Shown: positions 1-8,773, counted from the stretch's first letter. The stretch is 64,000 nt of DNA from an uncultured Erythrobacter sp. (GCA_947494705.1 CANLVN010000001.1:372001-436000), one strand, 5' to 3'. The notes: generated by a model from the letters alone, not told the origin. Numbers and translations are program-made.

Positions 1-27
1 GAGATGTCCGGAACGCGCGGGGCGGAC

Positions 28-372
28 CTAAGCCACCCGATCAGTCCTAAGCGGCTGCCGCACCTCGACGATCCGCAGGCAGCGTTCTCTACCAGAACGA
101 TCGGGCCAGTCGATCGCTGACCCCGCGCGCATTCCGATCAGGCCAGCACCTACAAGCGTCAAAATCGAAAGATGGTTCTGGTCGAGGTTGGCGTCGCGCG
201 GCCATACCAGTTTGACTTTGCGTCGGTCGCCCGACCGCTCGTCGACGAATTCGACCTCGGATTGCATGGTCACAACGTCATGAGGCAGGTCTTCGGCTGC
301 CACGACATTGGCGCGATCCAGTTCCTCGCACAGTCTTCCAGCAACATCCGGACTGCGCTCCTCGATGAACAT
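28..372 (-). pseudogene. rnk: Rnk-like nucleoside diphosphate kinase regulator, apparent N-terminal frameshift
   Basis: The protein matches the Rnk/GreA-GreB C-terminal family, which binds RNA polymerase in the secondary channel. The typical [13 protein letters not shown] and [14 protein letters not shown] motifs are visible. The 114-residue frame opens at an internal Met. The same frame upstream encodes [17 protein letters not shown], a normal Rnk N-terminus, but has no ATG, GTG or TTG before a TGA at 448-450. An ATG lies at 451-449 in another frame, and skipping one base near a run of five A residues (minus strand) would join the two. The gene is therefore either frameshifted or affected by a sequencing indel. 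Family assignment is secure; intactness is doubtful. Confidence 0.75.
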
Positions 373-668
373 CGCCAGTTCGTAAAGCGCGTCCGCTTCG
401 GAATCGATAACATGAATGATCGGCTTTTCGCCGTTTTTGGGACATGGTCATTTTTCGTAACTCGCTTGAAAGCCGTAAGAGGATCGCGGCAGGGCTGTAG
501 ATCGTCCGGGAGCCTCGTACCGGACCGGATCACGACCGTCGAGACGAGGCGTGCGCAGGTGCGGGCAGCTGACCTGCGTGCGCGAAATGTCGGCCGATGT
601 GCTGCGAAAAGGCCATGGGCCATATGTGGGCGCGAACTTCGGTTTAGTCAAATAGCAGGAGACAAATC

Positions 669-716
669 GTGTCATCGACTATTCCGAGACTTTCGAGTCC
701 GGAACGTCTATCGTGA
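669..716 (+). CDS. possible 15-codon leader ORF upstream of mreB-like gene
   Basis: A GTG codon at 669 follows an ideal Shine-Dalgarno AGGAG (657-661) with a 7-base spacer. It opens a 15-codon frame ending in TGA at 714-716, just before the ATG pair of the MreB-like gene, which itself has its GAGGGA too close to the start. The peptide might couple translation into the downstream gene. It could also be the true N-terminus of a frameshifted gene, since other genes nearby look frameshifted. No known family is recognised. Confidence 0.3.
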   Translation: MSSTIPRLSSPERLS

Positions 717-720
717 GGGA

Positions 721-1728
721 ATGATGAACTTTCCTTCTTTTGGGCCCAAGCGCGGACCAGACCTCGCTATCGATCTCGGCACTGCCAACATGCGTATCAT
801 GGTGCGAGGCGAAGGTGTGGTCTTCGACGAACCATCCTTGTGCTATTACGACAAGGCTGGCGGCCAGATGAAGCTGATTGCAGCGGGTCGGGATGTTTTG
901 GCGATGGTTGATCGGGCTCCCGGAACTCATGTGGTCCGCCGTCCTCTCGCCCGCGGCGTTCTGCAGGATATGGAAGCCGCCGCCGCATTGCTTGCGCATG
1001 GATTGTCTTCTGTGGTTGGCAAGAAGCGCAGAGGGGGTCTTCCAGCCATGATCGGTATTCCGGCGGATGCCACGAAGGCAGAAGCAAATGCATTGCTGGC
1101 CGCCGCGGACGATGCCGGCTTCGGACGGATCGAACTGGTGCGTGAGCCTTTTGCAGCGGCTATCGGAGCAGAACTTCCCGTCCGCGAAGCCCGCGCATCC
1201 ATGGTGGTCGAATGCGGGGCCGGAACAACCGAGGTTGCGGTGTTCTCGAGCGACGGACAATGTCGATCCCGCTCCGTGCGTCTGGGCGGTCTTGGCCTCG
1301 ACGAGGCAATCATCGAACATCTCCATCTTCGCCATCATTTTCTTGTCGGCAGGCTCACCGCCGAGACGCTGAAGAAACGTCTCGCGGAAGATAGCTCCGA
1401 AGACCGGGAAATCGAAATCAGAGGGCGATCACTGCACAATGGGCTCCCTGGAATGTTGACCTTGCCGGTTTCCGAGTTCCATCCAGTGCTGAAGCGACAT
1501 TTTGATCGTTTCGCAGATGCCGCCCGGCTGGTGGTGGGTGAAATTTCTCCCGATCTTGCCGCCGACCTGCTGAGCGAGCGAGTTGTCGCTACGGGCGGCG
1601 GGATTTGCGCGAGGTTCTTGGCTGAAGCGATCACCGCGGAGTGCGGTGTTCCGGTCACCATCGCCAACGATCCTTCCGGTTGCGTTTCACGTGGCCTGAT
1701 GCAGTTATTGGAGGAGCGCGCTGCCTAA
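721..1728 (+). CDS. MreB/actin-family protein (paralogue)
   Basis: An actin-like ATPase of about 335 residues, close to MreB length. The phosphate-1 motif DLAIDLGTANMRIMVRG is near the N-terminus, GIPADATKAEANAL corresponds to the MreB connect region, VECGAGTTEVAVFS to phosphate-2 and VVATGGGICARF to the adenosine motif. MreB polymers at the inner membrane direct cell-wall synthesis. No mreC, mreD, pbp2 or rodA adjoins it, so it is probably a stand-alone paralogue rather than the main rod-shape gene. ATG codons at 721 and 724 are both possible; the GAGGGA just upstream is unusually close. Confidence 0.85.
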   Translation: MMNFPSFGPKRGPDLAIDLGTANMRIMVRGEGVVFDEPSLCYYDKAGGQMKLIAAGRDVLAMVDRAPGTHVVRRPLARGVLQDMEAAAALLAHGLSSVVGKKRRGGLPAMIGIPADATKAEANALLAAADDAGFGRIELVREPFAAAIGAELPVREARASMVVECGAGTTEVAVFSSDGQCRSRSVRLGGLGLDEAIIEHLHLRHHFLVGRLTAETLKKRLAEDSSEDREIEIRGRSLHNGLPGMLTLPVSEFHPVLKRHFDRFADAARLVVGEISPDLAADLLSERVVATGGGICARFLAEAITAECGVPVTIANDPSGCVSRGLMQLLEERAA

Positions 1729-1760
1729 CTTTAAGCGGCGGCGTTTCGGCCGGGTCACTC

Positions 1761-2732
1761 ATGCAAAACGGGTCTTGCTTCTTTGTAGGCATATGGTCAC
1801 GCGCTTATATGCTGCTCACCTTCACCGCCCTGTTCTGGGCGGGTAACGCAATGGTTGCGCGTGCGGCGCGCGAACTGGTTCCTCCCGTCGCCCTGGCGTT
1901 CTGGAGATGGGCGATTGCGCTGGTCATTATCCTGCCATTCGCATGGCGCCATTTGCGGCGGGATGCTCCTGTCATTCGGGCGAACTGGAAAATGCTGCTT
2001 GTGCTTGGCGCTCTCGGCATTGGTGCCTTCAACACGCTGCTTTACACCGGATTGCAGGAGACCACCGCGCTCAACGCCATGTTGCTGCAGTCGGGCCAGC
2101 CTGCCCTCATTCTGTTTCTTGGCGCGATCTTCATGGGCGACAGAACGACGCTGCGCCAGATCGTCGGCGCCGCCATCGCTCTGACCGGCGTGCTTTGGAT
2201 CATCGCTCGGGGGAACGTCGACGTTCTCGGCACCCTGAGCTTCAACAAAGGCGACCTCGTCATCGGCCTCGCAGTGTGCCTTTGGGCGATCTACGCAGTA
2301 ATGCTACGTCATCGCCCGACGATACATCCCCTCAGCCTTTTCGCAGTGACCTTGGTCATCGGTATAGCCGGAATTGCGCCGTTCTATGCGCTGGAACTCA
2401 GTTCCGACCGACACATCGTTTTGCAGCAGGAAAGCCTGCTGGCGATCGGATATGTTTCTATTTTTCCTTCCGTCCTTGCCTACCTCTTCTTCAACAGAGG
2501 CGTAGAACTCATTGGGTCGGCAGGAACCGGGATGTATATGAACATCATGCCCATCATGGGCGCAGGACTTGCGATCGTCTTCTTGGGCGAAGATCTGCGA
2601 GGCTTCCATGCGATCGGAATGGCGCTGATTGTTGGCGGCATTCTTCTCGGGGGCCGGGGTAACAAGCCTCTTGCAGGGGCTGTCGTTCCTTCCAAAGCAC
2701 ACGGTATCGAACGACGAAATGAAAGTGAGTGA
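1761..2732 (+). CDS. EamA/DMT-family transporter
   Basis: A drug/metabolite-transporter-type permease with about ten predicted membrane segments arranged as two EamA repeats. The first begins around LTFTALFWAGNAMVARAA and the second around LAVCLWAIYAVMLRHRP. Such inner-membrane proteins export amino acids, metabolites or drugs; the substrate cannot be read from sequence. Met codons at 1761 and 1809 are alternative starts with weak ribosome sites. The 3' end overlaps the next gene by 14 bases, suggesting cotranscription. The C-terminus carries a polar tail of about 25 residues after the last helix. Confidence 0.88.
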   Translation: MQNGSCFFVGIWSRAYMLLTFTALFWAGNAMVARAARELVPPVALAFWRWAIALVIILPFAWRHLRRDAPVIRANWKMLLVLGALGIGAFNTLLYTGLQETTALNAMLLQSGQPALILFLGAIFMGDRTTLRQIVGAAIALTGVLWIIARGNVDVLGTLSFNKGDLVIGLAVCLWAIYAVMLRHRPTIHPLSLFAVTLVIGIAGIAPFYALELSSDRHIVLQQESLLAIGYVSIFPSVLAYLFFNRGVELIGSAGTGMYMNIMPIMGAGLAIVFLGEDLRGFHAIGMALIVGGILLGGRGNKPLAGAVVPSKAHGIERRNESE

Positions 2733-3459
2733 CCGCTCCTCAACGCGCACGGAGAATCCGGCGTTCTGGCTAACGCTCTGGGTCACGCGCACGTCGCCGG
2801 ATAATGAAAAGACTGCAGACGCACTGCGTTCGGTCGGCTTTAACGCGCTGGCTATGCCCGTTCTGCGGGTCGCGGCTCTCCCAGCGAAAGCCTTGGACGA
2901 ACAGCCCGATGCGATCGTGTTCACGTCAGTAAATGGCGTCCGACATCATTCAATCTGCCCGGCACTTCTCGATATTCCGGTTTTCGCTGTTGGCAACAGA
3001 ACAGCGCAGAGTGCCGCGCTGGCAGGATATACCAAAGTCGCTTCTGCGGATGGCGACGTTTCCGATTTGGAGCGGCTTATTGTTCAGTCTCTCCCGCCGG
3101 GTAGTCGAATTCTGCATCTTTCAGCACGACGACCAGCTGGGGACCTGACAGGCAATCTGCATCGAAAGGGGTATCGCGCTATACGGATGGCCGTCTACGA
3201 GACACGTGAAAACACTGTTGCGGATATCCTCGCAAACCTTCCCGGCCTGGAGCGGATTGGCGGAATTATGATTCACTCCCCACGCGCCGGTCGCGTAGTG
3301 AGGTGCTGCCTCGATAAATCACCAAGGCGGTTTGACGGTATCGTCTATTGCATTTCCGCTGCGGCTGCTGCTCCCTTCGTGGGAATCAGAGGGATAGATA
3401 TTCGCGTCGCAGCAAGGCCTGACGAAGCTTCAATGCTCGCCCTGATCGGCAACACGTGA
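2719..3459 (+). CDS. hemD: uroporphyrinogen-III synthase
   Basis: A HemD-family protein of 246 residues, normal length. It would cyclise hydroxymethylbilane to uroporphyrinogen III in cytoplasmic tetrapyrrole synthesis. The family pattern VTRTSPDNEKTADALRSVGF, then AIVFTSVNGVR, and later GGIMIHSPRAG is visible. The start at 2719 lies inside the end of the transporter gene, and no other hem gene adjoins. The family is divergent, so the call rests on pattern and length. Confidence 0.75.
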   Translation: MKVSDRSSTRTENPAFWLTLWVTRTSPDNEKTADALRSVGFNALAMPVLRVAALPAKALDEQPDAIVFTSVNGVRHHSICPALLDIPVFAVGNRTAQSAALAGYTKVASADGDVSDLERLIVQSLPPGSRILHLSARRPAGDLTGNLHRKGYRAIRMAVYETRENTVADILANLPGLERIGGIMIHSPRAGRVVRCCLDKSPRRFDGIVYCISAAAAAPFVGIRGIDIRVAARPDEASMLALIGNT

Positions 3460-3460
3460 G

Positions 3461-3486
3461 GGAACGGAGAAGCAGCCGCATTCGTT
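3461..3486 (+). promoter_or_regulatory. EcfG-type (general stress) promoter candidate
   Basis: GGAAC at 3461-3465 and CGTT at 3483-3486 are separated by 17 bases, matching the GGAAC-N16/17-CGTT pattern of alphaproteobacterial EcfG sigma factors. It lies 33 bases before the PRC-barrel lipoprotein start. Stress control of that gene is inferred. Confidence 0.5.
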
Positions 3487-3518
3487 CGGAGAGGTAATAG
3501 ACAATTTTGGAGATCGAC

Positions 3519-3920
3519 ATGATCAAGTTCGCCCCGCTCCTTATCGGATCCGCCCTCGTCGTTGCCGGCTGCGACAGCCAAGAAGACCAGGTTGAGGACC
3601 GTATCGAGGAACAGGCCGAACAGAGCGCAAGAGCGTCCGGTGACACACCTGTGGCACTCGGTTTGACTGAGCGTCAGTTGCTCGATGCAGAAATCCTGGC
3701 CGCCGACGGAACCGAATTGGGTGACGTGGAAGCCGTAACGAAAGATGCCGACGGCAATGCGACCGAACTCCTCATCGAAGTCGCGGATAGCAATCCAGAT
3801 CGATACGTCACGATACCGATCGCCGGTCTAACCGTGACGACCCGCGGCAATGACACCGATCTTTCATCGGGGATGACGATGGAAGATATCGGTTCACTTC
3901 CGGATGCGCAGATTCAGTGA
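3519..3920 (+). CDS. PRC-barrel domain lipoprotein
   Basis: A 133-residue protein with a lipoprotein signal whose lipobox ends VVAGC (about residue 18), then an acidic linker, then a PRC-barrel-like domain beginning near LTERQLLDAEILAADGTELGDVEAV. It is expected to be anchored in the envelope; PRC-barrel proteins often occur in stress-induced sets, but the role here is unknown. ATG 3519 is chosen because GGAG lies at a proper distance; a TTG at 3507 is less likely. An EcfG-like promoter precedes it. Confidence 0.8.
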   Translation: MIKFAPLLIGSALVVAGCDSQEDQVEDRIEEQAEQSARASGDTPVALGLTERQLLDAEILAADGTELGDVEAVTKDADGNATELLIEVADSNPDRYVTIPIAGLTVTTRGNDTDLSSGMTMEDIGSLPDAQIQ

Positions 3921-4199
3921 CGATCGAGCGAAGCAACCCGGCAAGTCAGATTCCGACTGCGTCAACACCCGCCGAAGCTGACTTCATCGAAGGAACAATG
4001 GCCCATATCTCCTGTCGGGGCAGTTCGGACAGATCGGTCGAAGTCATCCAGTATCGTCACGTCGCCATTTCGCAATCTAAGCGTGGCGAGCGTCGCAGTC
4101 TGGGCGCCATCAAATAGAGAACTTCCGATGGTGACGCGATCCAACAGATAGACCGAAATCTTTACGAGGTCGTTTCGTCTGGAGAGCTACTCGAACGAT
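3921..4199. other. unassigned spacer left of the insertion element
   Basis: No convincing gene is seen. Short frames exist on both strands: a GTG-started 66-codon frame overlapping the stop of the lipoprotein gene, and a TTG-started 60-codon frame on the minus strand ending at 3962. Neither has recognisable family features or a good ribosome site. The minus frame hits an in-frame stop before the insertion element, so it is not the tail of a gene split by the insertion. Confidence 0.5.
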
Positions 4200-4669
4200 T
4201 AGGCTTCGTGGACAAAGGGTATCCAGAGTTTGACTGAGGCGAGAGCGACGAAGCCAAGGTAGGATTCCCTGGTTTTGTCGTAGCGGGTCGCGATGCGCCG
4301 CCAGTTCTTGAGTTTGTTGAAGAGGCGCTCGATCAGGTTGCGCCATTTGTATTTGGCGCGGTCGTGCGGAGAGCGATTGCGACGGCCCGTCTTGGCCGGG
4401 ATCACCGCCTCGACGCCAGCGGCCGCGATCTCCTTGCGGATTGCATCGGCATCGTAGCCCCGATCCGCCAGGAAGGCCTCGATCCGATCAGATATCATGC
4501 GGAACAGCGGAGCAAAGCCCTGCACATCGTGCGCCTGTCCCGGTGTCAGCACGAAGCCGAGTGGCAAGCCTCTGGCATCACACCTCGCATGGAGCTTGGT
4601 GGTGAAACCGCCGCGCGATCGGCCAAGGCCCTCGGTTTGCTGAGTCCCCTTTTTATGCCGACGGCACAA
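4199..4669 (-). CDS. IS5/IS427 transposase, frame B
   Basis: The C-terminal catalytic half of the transposase. It contains the second Asp in FLADRGYDAD and the Glu of NLIERLFNKLKNWRRIATRYDK, the standard third-acid motif of IS5. It is most likely expressed as a fusion with frame A by minus-1 slippage at the A5 run. The last codons HEA lie within the terminal inverted repeat. The TAA stop (4199-4201) is completed by the flanking host TA, so the stop depends on the target site. Confidence 0.85.
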   Translation of the reverse strand: MCRRHKKGTQQTEGLGRSRGGFTTKLHARCDARGLPLGFVLTPGQAHDVQGFAPLFRMISDRIEAFLADRGYDADAIRKEIAAAGVEAVIPAKTGRRNRSPHDRAKYKWRNLIERLFNKLKNWRRIATRYDKTRESYLGFVALASVKLWIPFVHEA

Positions 4670-5049
4670 TGATGTGCCCGGACCACGGTGCTATCGATCA
4701 TGTCGGCGGCCGTATCGCGCCCTGCCAGCTCGGCCAGCGTCTCGAGCATGGCGTCGAACACGCCGGTCGTAACCCATCGTCGATAGCGCCGGAACACGCT
4801 GTTCCACTTGCCATACTCATCCGGCAGATGTCGCCACTGCGCGCCGGTCCGCGCGATCCACATCACGCCTTCAAAATAGCGGCGATTATCCTGCGCCGGG
4901 CGGCATCCACGACCACGCTCAGGCGGCAGCAGCGGCCCGATCACTCCCCATTCCTCGTCTGTAACGCCGATCCGCTCGCCCAAGGCCGCCTCCAAAAGCC
5001 AGCCTTGAATCAGCGACCGAGTCCCCCGTCAAGCTTTGTCCACGAAGCC
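4202..5049 (-). mobile_element. IS5-family (IS427-like) insertion sequence, complete
   Basis: An 848-bp element bounded by 16-bp inverted repeats GGCTTCGTGGACAAAG at both ends. It is flanked on each side by TA (4200-4201 and 5050-5051), consistent with the 2-bp target duplication of the IS427 group. Inside are two overlapping frames that together form a DDE transposase. It lies between a PRC lipoprotein gene and an alcohol dehydrogenase gene and does not visibly interrupt a reading frame. The ends and transposase both look intact. Confidence 0.93.
4546..4995 (-). CDS. IS5/IS427 transposase, frame A
   Basis: The N-terminal half of the transposase carries the DUF4096-like segment (GVTDEEWGVIGPLLPPE, FEGVMWIARTGAQWRHLP) and the first catalytic Asp in DMIDSTVVRAHH. 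The start appears to be TTG at 4995. Near GIKRG the message contains five A residues (plus-strand T run 4650-4654), where a minus-1 slip would move ribosomes into frame B and give a full DDE enzyme. Without slippage, frame A runs about 35 further codons of unrelated sequence. Confidence 0.85.
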   Translation of the reverse strand: MEAALGERIGVTDEEWGVIGPLLPPERGRGCRPAQDNRRYFEGVMWIARTGAQWRHLPDEYGKWNSVFRRYRRWVTTGVFDAMLETLAELAGRDTAADMIDSTVVRAHHCAVGIKRGLSKPRALADRAAVSPPSSMRGVMPEACHSASC

Positions 5050-5241
5050 TAGGATCTTTTTATCCTTTGAAACTCTGGAACCTTACGAAGCAACGCGGCA
5101 CCGCCGTCCGAGCGCTTGTCGGGAGGCTCTAAACCATCTTGTGAGGAAATTCAGTTGCGAGCTTCGTTTTTATGTAAGGGGGGTGATGGAACAATGCCTA
5201 TCGCTTGCTGTTATTGAATGGCAATCAAAGAAAGGCATTTC

Positions 5242-6411
5242 ATGCGCGCACTGGTCTGGCACGGCAAGAACGACATTCGTTGCGACACGGTGGAAGATCC
5301 CGGCATCGAGGATCCGAAAGACGTCGTCCTTAAGGTAACGGCGACCGCAATTTGCGGCTCTGACCTCCACCTGATGGACGGCGTGATGCCCGGAATGCAA
5401 TCTGGTGATATCCTCGGACATGAGTTTATGGGGGAGGTTGTTGAGATAGGCTCGGAAGTTACTCGGCTAAAGAAAGGCGACCGCGTAGTCGTTCCCTTCA
5501 CAATTTCGTGCGGTTCTTGCTGGTTCTGCGAGCGCGATCTTTATTCCTGCTGCGACACCACAAATCGGACCGCCGAAAACGCTGTCGAGACGATGGGTCA
5601 CGCTCCCGCGGGGCTATTCGGTTTCTCCCACCTCGTCGGCGGCTATCCGGGCGGGCAAGCCGAATACGTTCGCGTTCCGCATGCCGACGTCGGACCCATA
5701 AAGATCGAAAGCGACCTAGCTGATGACAAGGTTCTCTTCCTTTCCGACATCTTCCCGACGGGTTACCAGGCGGCCGAAAACGCGGTTAGCGAAGGTGACA
5801 CAGTCGCTGTCTGGGGCTGTGGTCCCGTAGGCCTATTCACAATTCGATCCGCTTGGATGCTCGGCGCGAAGCGTGTCATCGCCATCGACGACGTGCCTGA
5901 GCGGCTCGCGATGGCGCAAAGCTACGGGAAGGCGGAAACCATCGATTTTTCACAGGAGGACGTTTACGAGCGACTGCAGGAGATGACGAACGGTCGCGGT
6001 CCCGACGCTGGTATCGATGCTGTTGGAGCGGAAGCGCATGGTAGCAACTGGGGTGCCTCGCTCGCTGAATCGATAGAGCTGCACACTACCGGGGCGCACG
6101 ACCGGCCACATGTTCTCATGCAAATGGTAAAGTCTGTTCGGAAAGCCGGGAAACTTTCCGTGCCCGGTGTCTACGCCGGCCCGACCGCCTTTCCAATGGG
6201 TCCTTTCATGAACAAAGGTCAGACCATGAGAACCGGCCAGACCCATATGCAACACTATCTGGAGCCGTTGCTCGAACGAGTGCAAGCGGGCGAAATCGAC
6301 CTTTCCGAAATAATCACACACCGTGGCACTTTGGAAAATGGCCCAGACTTCTACAAGACCTTTCGCGACAAGAAAGATGGTTGCGTAAAGTGCATCATGA
6401 CCCCGAATTAG
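5242..6411 (+). CDS. zinc-dependent alcohol/formaldehyde dehydrogenase family protein
   Basis: A medium-chain dehydrogenase of 389 residues. The catalytic zinc region [10 protein letters not shown] and [12 protein letters not shown], a structural-zinc Cys cluster in [16 protein letters not shown], and a Rossmann motif [10 protein letters not shown] are visible. The insertions and length resemble glutathione-independent formaldehyde dehydrogenase-like and threonine-dehydrogenase-like subgroups that oxidise small alcohols or aldehydes with NAD(P). ATG 5242 (MRALVW) is preferred because AAAGG lies upstream; an ATG at 5218 is less likely. No partner gene fixes the substrate. Confidence 0.9.
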   Translation: MRALVWHGKNDIRCDTVEDPGIEDPKDVVLKVTATAICGSDLHLMDGVMPGMQSGDILGHEFMGEVVEIGSEVTRLKKGDRVVVPFTISCGSCWFCERDLYSCCDTTNRTAENAVETMGHAPAGLFGFSHLVGGYPGGQAEYVRVPHADVGPIKIESDLADDKVLFLSDIFPTGYQAAENAVSEGDTVAVWGCGPVGLFTIRSAWMLGAKRVIAIDDVPERLAMAQSYGKAETIDFSQEDVYERLQEMTNGRGPDAGIDAVGAEAHGSNWGASLAESIELHTTGAHDRPHVLMQMVKSVRKAGKLSVPGVYAGPTAFPMGPFMNKGQTMRTGQTHMQHYLEPLLERVQAGEIDLSEIITHRGTLENGPDFYKTFRDKKDGCVKCIMTPN

Positions 6412-6767
6412 GAACGGGTATGAGAAAAAGGTCGGGTAGGTTTTGCCAGCCGTGCTTGGGGTCGTCGCTAATTAGAGACAATAAATACCCCCGGTAGTAT
6501 TCCTCTCGGACCGAGTGTTAAAAATTGGAGAGCTAAATCAGATTAGGTGCCAATCGAGCGCATTCGTATTCCGCGGCGCGATGAATGCCATTATCTACAA
6601 TTACTGGAGCAGTAAATTCGTCGCGGCAAGATAATGACTGTGAGAAATGATAATTGCCGCTAGAAGGAATCTGATAGCAATAAGTATCACGACCAGTACC
6701 TCACGGCAATTTTGAATTCGTAGCTCACAGGGACCGCCGCAAAATGTGAAGTAAGCGCAGGAAGGTT
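6412..6767. other. 356-bp AT-richer spacer, no gene seen
   Basis: The stretch between the dehydrogenase gene and the next minus-strand gene has no convincing reading frame or RNA gene. It is visibly richer in A and T than its surroundings, which may indicate promoter DNA or acquired sequence. No clear hairpin terminator was found. Confidence 0.5.
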
Positions 6768-7019
6768 CTAACTTTCGATGTCCCTAAGCCATTTCAGCGA
6801 CCCAGCTTCCATTCCTTTGAACTTGGGGTCATCCGCCAACGGGGCGACCAGAAGTGCCGCGCCATCCTTCAGTTGCCATTTGATCCGATGATACAGTTTT
6901 GAGCGGGTCAGTTCGCTCTGGATGAGATAGAGTCCGTCACGCAATCTGATGCCGTCACCACACAAGTCGAGGTCCTTTGGACCATAATCCGGATCAAAGA
7001 ACAGGAGATAAAGGTTCAT
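6768..7019 (-). CDS. small conserved-looking hypothetical protein (83 aa)
   Basis: An 83-residue soluble protein starting MNLYLLFFDPDYGPKDLDLCG. It has an alternating hydrophobic pattern suggesting a small alpha/beta fold, with no signal peptide or membrane segment. The start has a purine-rich site (AGGAG region) a few bases upstream on the minus strand. It lies 29 bases downstream of the membrane-anchored protein gene on the same strand and may be cotranscribed. The family is not recognised; a ferredoxin-like fold is only a guess. Confidence 0.6.
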   Translation of the reverse strand: MNLYLLFFDPDYGPKDLDLCGDGIRLRDGLYLIQSELTRSKLYHRIKWQLKDGAALLVAPLADDPKFKGMEAGSLKWLRDIES

Positions 7020-7048
7020 CTGGTTATAAATAGGCTGATAGTATGAAG

Positions 7049-7673
7049 TTACAAATTGAGTCTTAGCAGGCTGTACAAGCCAATCTCGCCGGGGGTCACG
7101 TCACTTACCTTCAAACGTCCTGCGACCGGTGATTTCGATGTCATCTTCGTGGACCACAAGATAGACATCTTGATCCTCAGGCTCGCCAATGTGTCGGCTT
7201 CGAGCTCTTCACCTGGAATGTCAGCGATGAACGTCGCATCGCGCAGCATGCCTTTCGCAACGCGAAGCTCTTGACCGACATTAATATCAACCGGCACTTC
7301 GCGAAGGCGATCGATAAGCACAGCGAAAAGCCGCGCGCCGTCCGCTTCGATCCAAAAACCGCGGTCGGTCGGAACCGAGGGCATGCTCACCTCGCCGCTA
7401 AAATCGTCTCGTCCGATAAATTCGGTCGGGTTCTCGTTTACGTCGCCAAGCGCATAATTCGCTTTAGCAACCGTCGCGGTAGGAAGGTCATCGTTTACGA
7501 CCGTTGCTCGATGGGAAGCATCGGAAAGCACGGCAGTGGTATCGACTACCGCATCGTCATCGTCGGCAGCTGTCGCCAACCAAAACAAGAGTGCGGCCAG
7601 TAACACCAATGCCAGCAATATCCATGGCCACCATGGTCGTCTTCTTCTTCACTGGTATTTCGTCCACCTTCAT
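7049..7673 (-). pseudogene. membrane-anchored hypothetical protein, probable frameshift after the N-terminus
   Basis: The main frame encodes one N-terminal helix (ILLALVLLAALLFWLATA) followed by an acidic linker and a soluble domain of about 130 residues ending LYSLLRLNL. Upstream of the helix this frame reads RRRRPWWPW and then hits a stop. A start at 7673 in another frame reads MKVDEIPVKKK, a plausible basic N-terminus. One extra base in the GAAGAAGAAGA stretch would join them. I therefore read it as one gene with a one-base insertion, real or technical. The domain family is not recognised. Confidence 0.55.
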
Positions 7674-7828
7674 CTTCCATTGCTGCGAAATGCCACGATC
7701 AAACAATGGGATGCCGCCGGGTCCGGCTCCGAACTTTCGGACCAACATTTATCAACTCGGTGTCAGTCGACGAACGTTAGAGCAATTGCGCAATAGATGC
7801 AGAAACCCAATCAGAAGGAGCTACGGCC

Positions 7829-8377
7829 ATGACCGGAGACATCAATACGTGGTTCAACAGTGTGAACCGCCTGGAAGATATTCTGCTTTCGGCAACGGTG
7901 ATTTATCTGGCGATCATCATTCTCGTACGAATTTCGGGGAAACGCACCACTTCGCAGATGAACAATTTCGACTGGATTATAACTGTGGCTCTGGGCGGGC
8001 TGGTTACATCTGGCATACTTCTCGAAAACGTCTCGGTTGCAGACGCTTTGGTGGCAGCCTCATGGCTCATGCTCCTGCAATGGCTGATGACGAGCATCGT
8101 GCTAAGAAGCGATATGGTCGCCAACCTTATTAAGGCGAGGCCAACGCTCTTGGTTGATAACGGCAATTATCTGCGCGACAACATGCGGAAGGAACGCATC
8201 AGTGACGCGGAAATCATGGGCGCATTGCGCGAAAACGGTTTGCACGAGATCGGCCAGGCTAAGTGGGTCATTCTGGAAACCGATGCCAGTTTCAGCGTTA
8301 TCGCCGATAGTGACGAGCGGCCCGAAGAACCGCAAATTCTTGCCAATGTCGGTGGCCGTCCGCAGGCAACCGGATAG
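7829..8377 (+). CDS. DUF421 (YetF-like) membrane protein
   Basis: A 182-residue protein with three N-terminal membrane segments followed by the DUF421 cytoplasmic domain. The family signature ISGKRTTSQMNNFDWIITVALGGL and the ARPTLLVDNGNYLRDNMRKERIS region are clear. YetF-family proteins are associated with membrane stress and spore or envelope functions, without a defined reaction. The start is well supported by AAGGAGC upstream. A second DUF421 gene occurs at 19470, and a DUF202 protein follows shortly, typical of sphingomonad stress gene sets. Confidence 0.88.
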   Translation: MTGDINTWFNSVNRLEDILLSATVIYLAIIILVRISGKRTTSQMNNFDWIITVALGGLVTSGILLENVSVADALVAASWLMLLQWLMTSIVLRSDMVANLIKARPTLLVDNGNYLRDNMRKERISDAEIMGALRENGLHEIGQAKWVILETDASFSVIADSDERPEEPQILANVGGRPQATG

Positions 8378-8551
8378 TTAGTTCTACTAATTTGAGAAGC
8401 ACCCATAATGACAATAGCCCTACTTTGGAGCCAGACTTTCGTCTCCGACGTATTCAGCGTCCGAGGCGAACATGCTGATTGATAAATGTTACTCCAAAGA
8501 AACTGGATAGCTATCTTCGCGTTCTCAAATCGTTCGCGAAAGGAAATCGAC

Positions 8552-8773
8552 ATGCTGATGAGACTCGCCGCCTTGGGCGCATTGGGGTATTTCGGATATC
8601 GTCAATTCTCGAAGAAACGAAGCGCGCCAGCCTACGCTAAAGGGGAACCCGACGATGGTGTACGCAACGCCGGTCCAGAAGCAACCCGCGATGAGACTAA
8701 GGAAAATTGGGACGAAACCGACCAGGCTCTGGACGAGAGTTTTCCGGCAAGCGATCCGCCAGCGAAGTATTGA
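8552..8773 (+). CDS. small protein with C-terminal ESFPASDPP motif
   Basis: A 73-residue protein. The N-terminus has a short hydrophobic segment (LMRLAALGALGYFGYRQF) followed by a basic stretch. The C-terminus carries DQALDESFPASDPPAKY, a motif recurring at the ends of small alphaproteobacterial stress proteins. The start at 8552 follows AAAGGA. A GAAAC-N16-CGTT element (about 8500-8523) resembles an EcfG promoter but deviates in the first box. The biochemical role is unknown. Confidence 0.65.
   Translation: MLMRLAALGALGYFGYRQFSKKRSAPAYAKGEPDDGVRNAGPEATRDETKENWDETDQALDESFPASDPPAKY

Noticed and set aside
172..720. Upstream extension of the MreB-like frame
   Set aside because: The extension overlaps rnk on the other strand and shows no actin-family sequence; homology begins at 721.
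6481..6500. A single TACCCCC near 6487 as an integrase arm site
   Set aside because: Only one copy, no att-like core or integrase nearby; probably chance.
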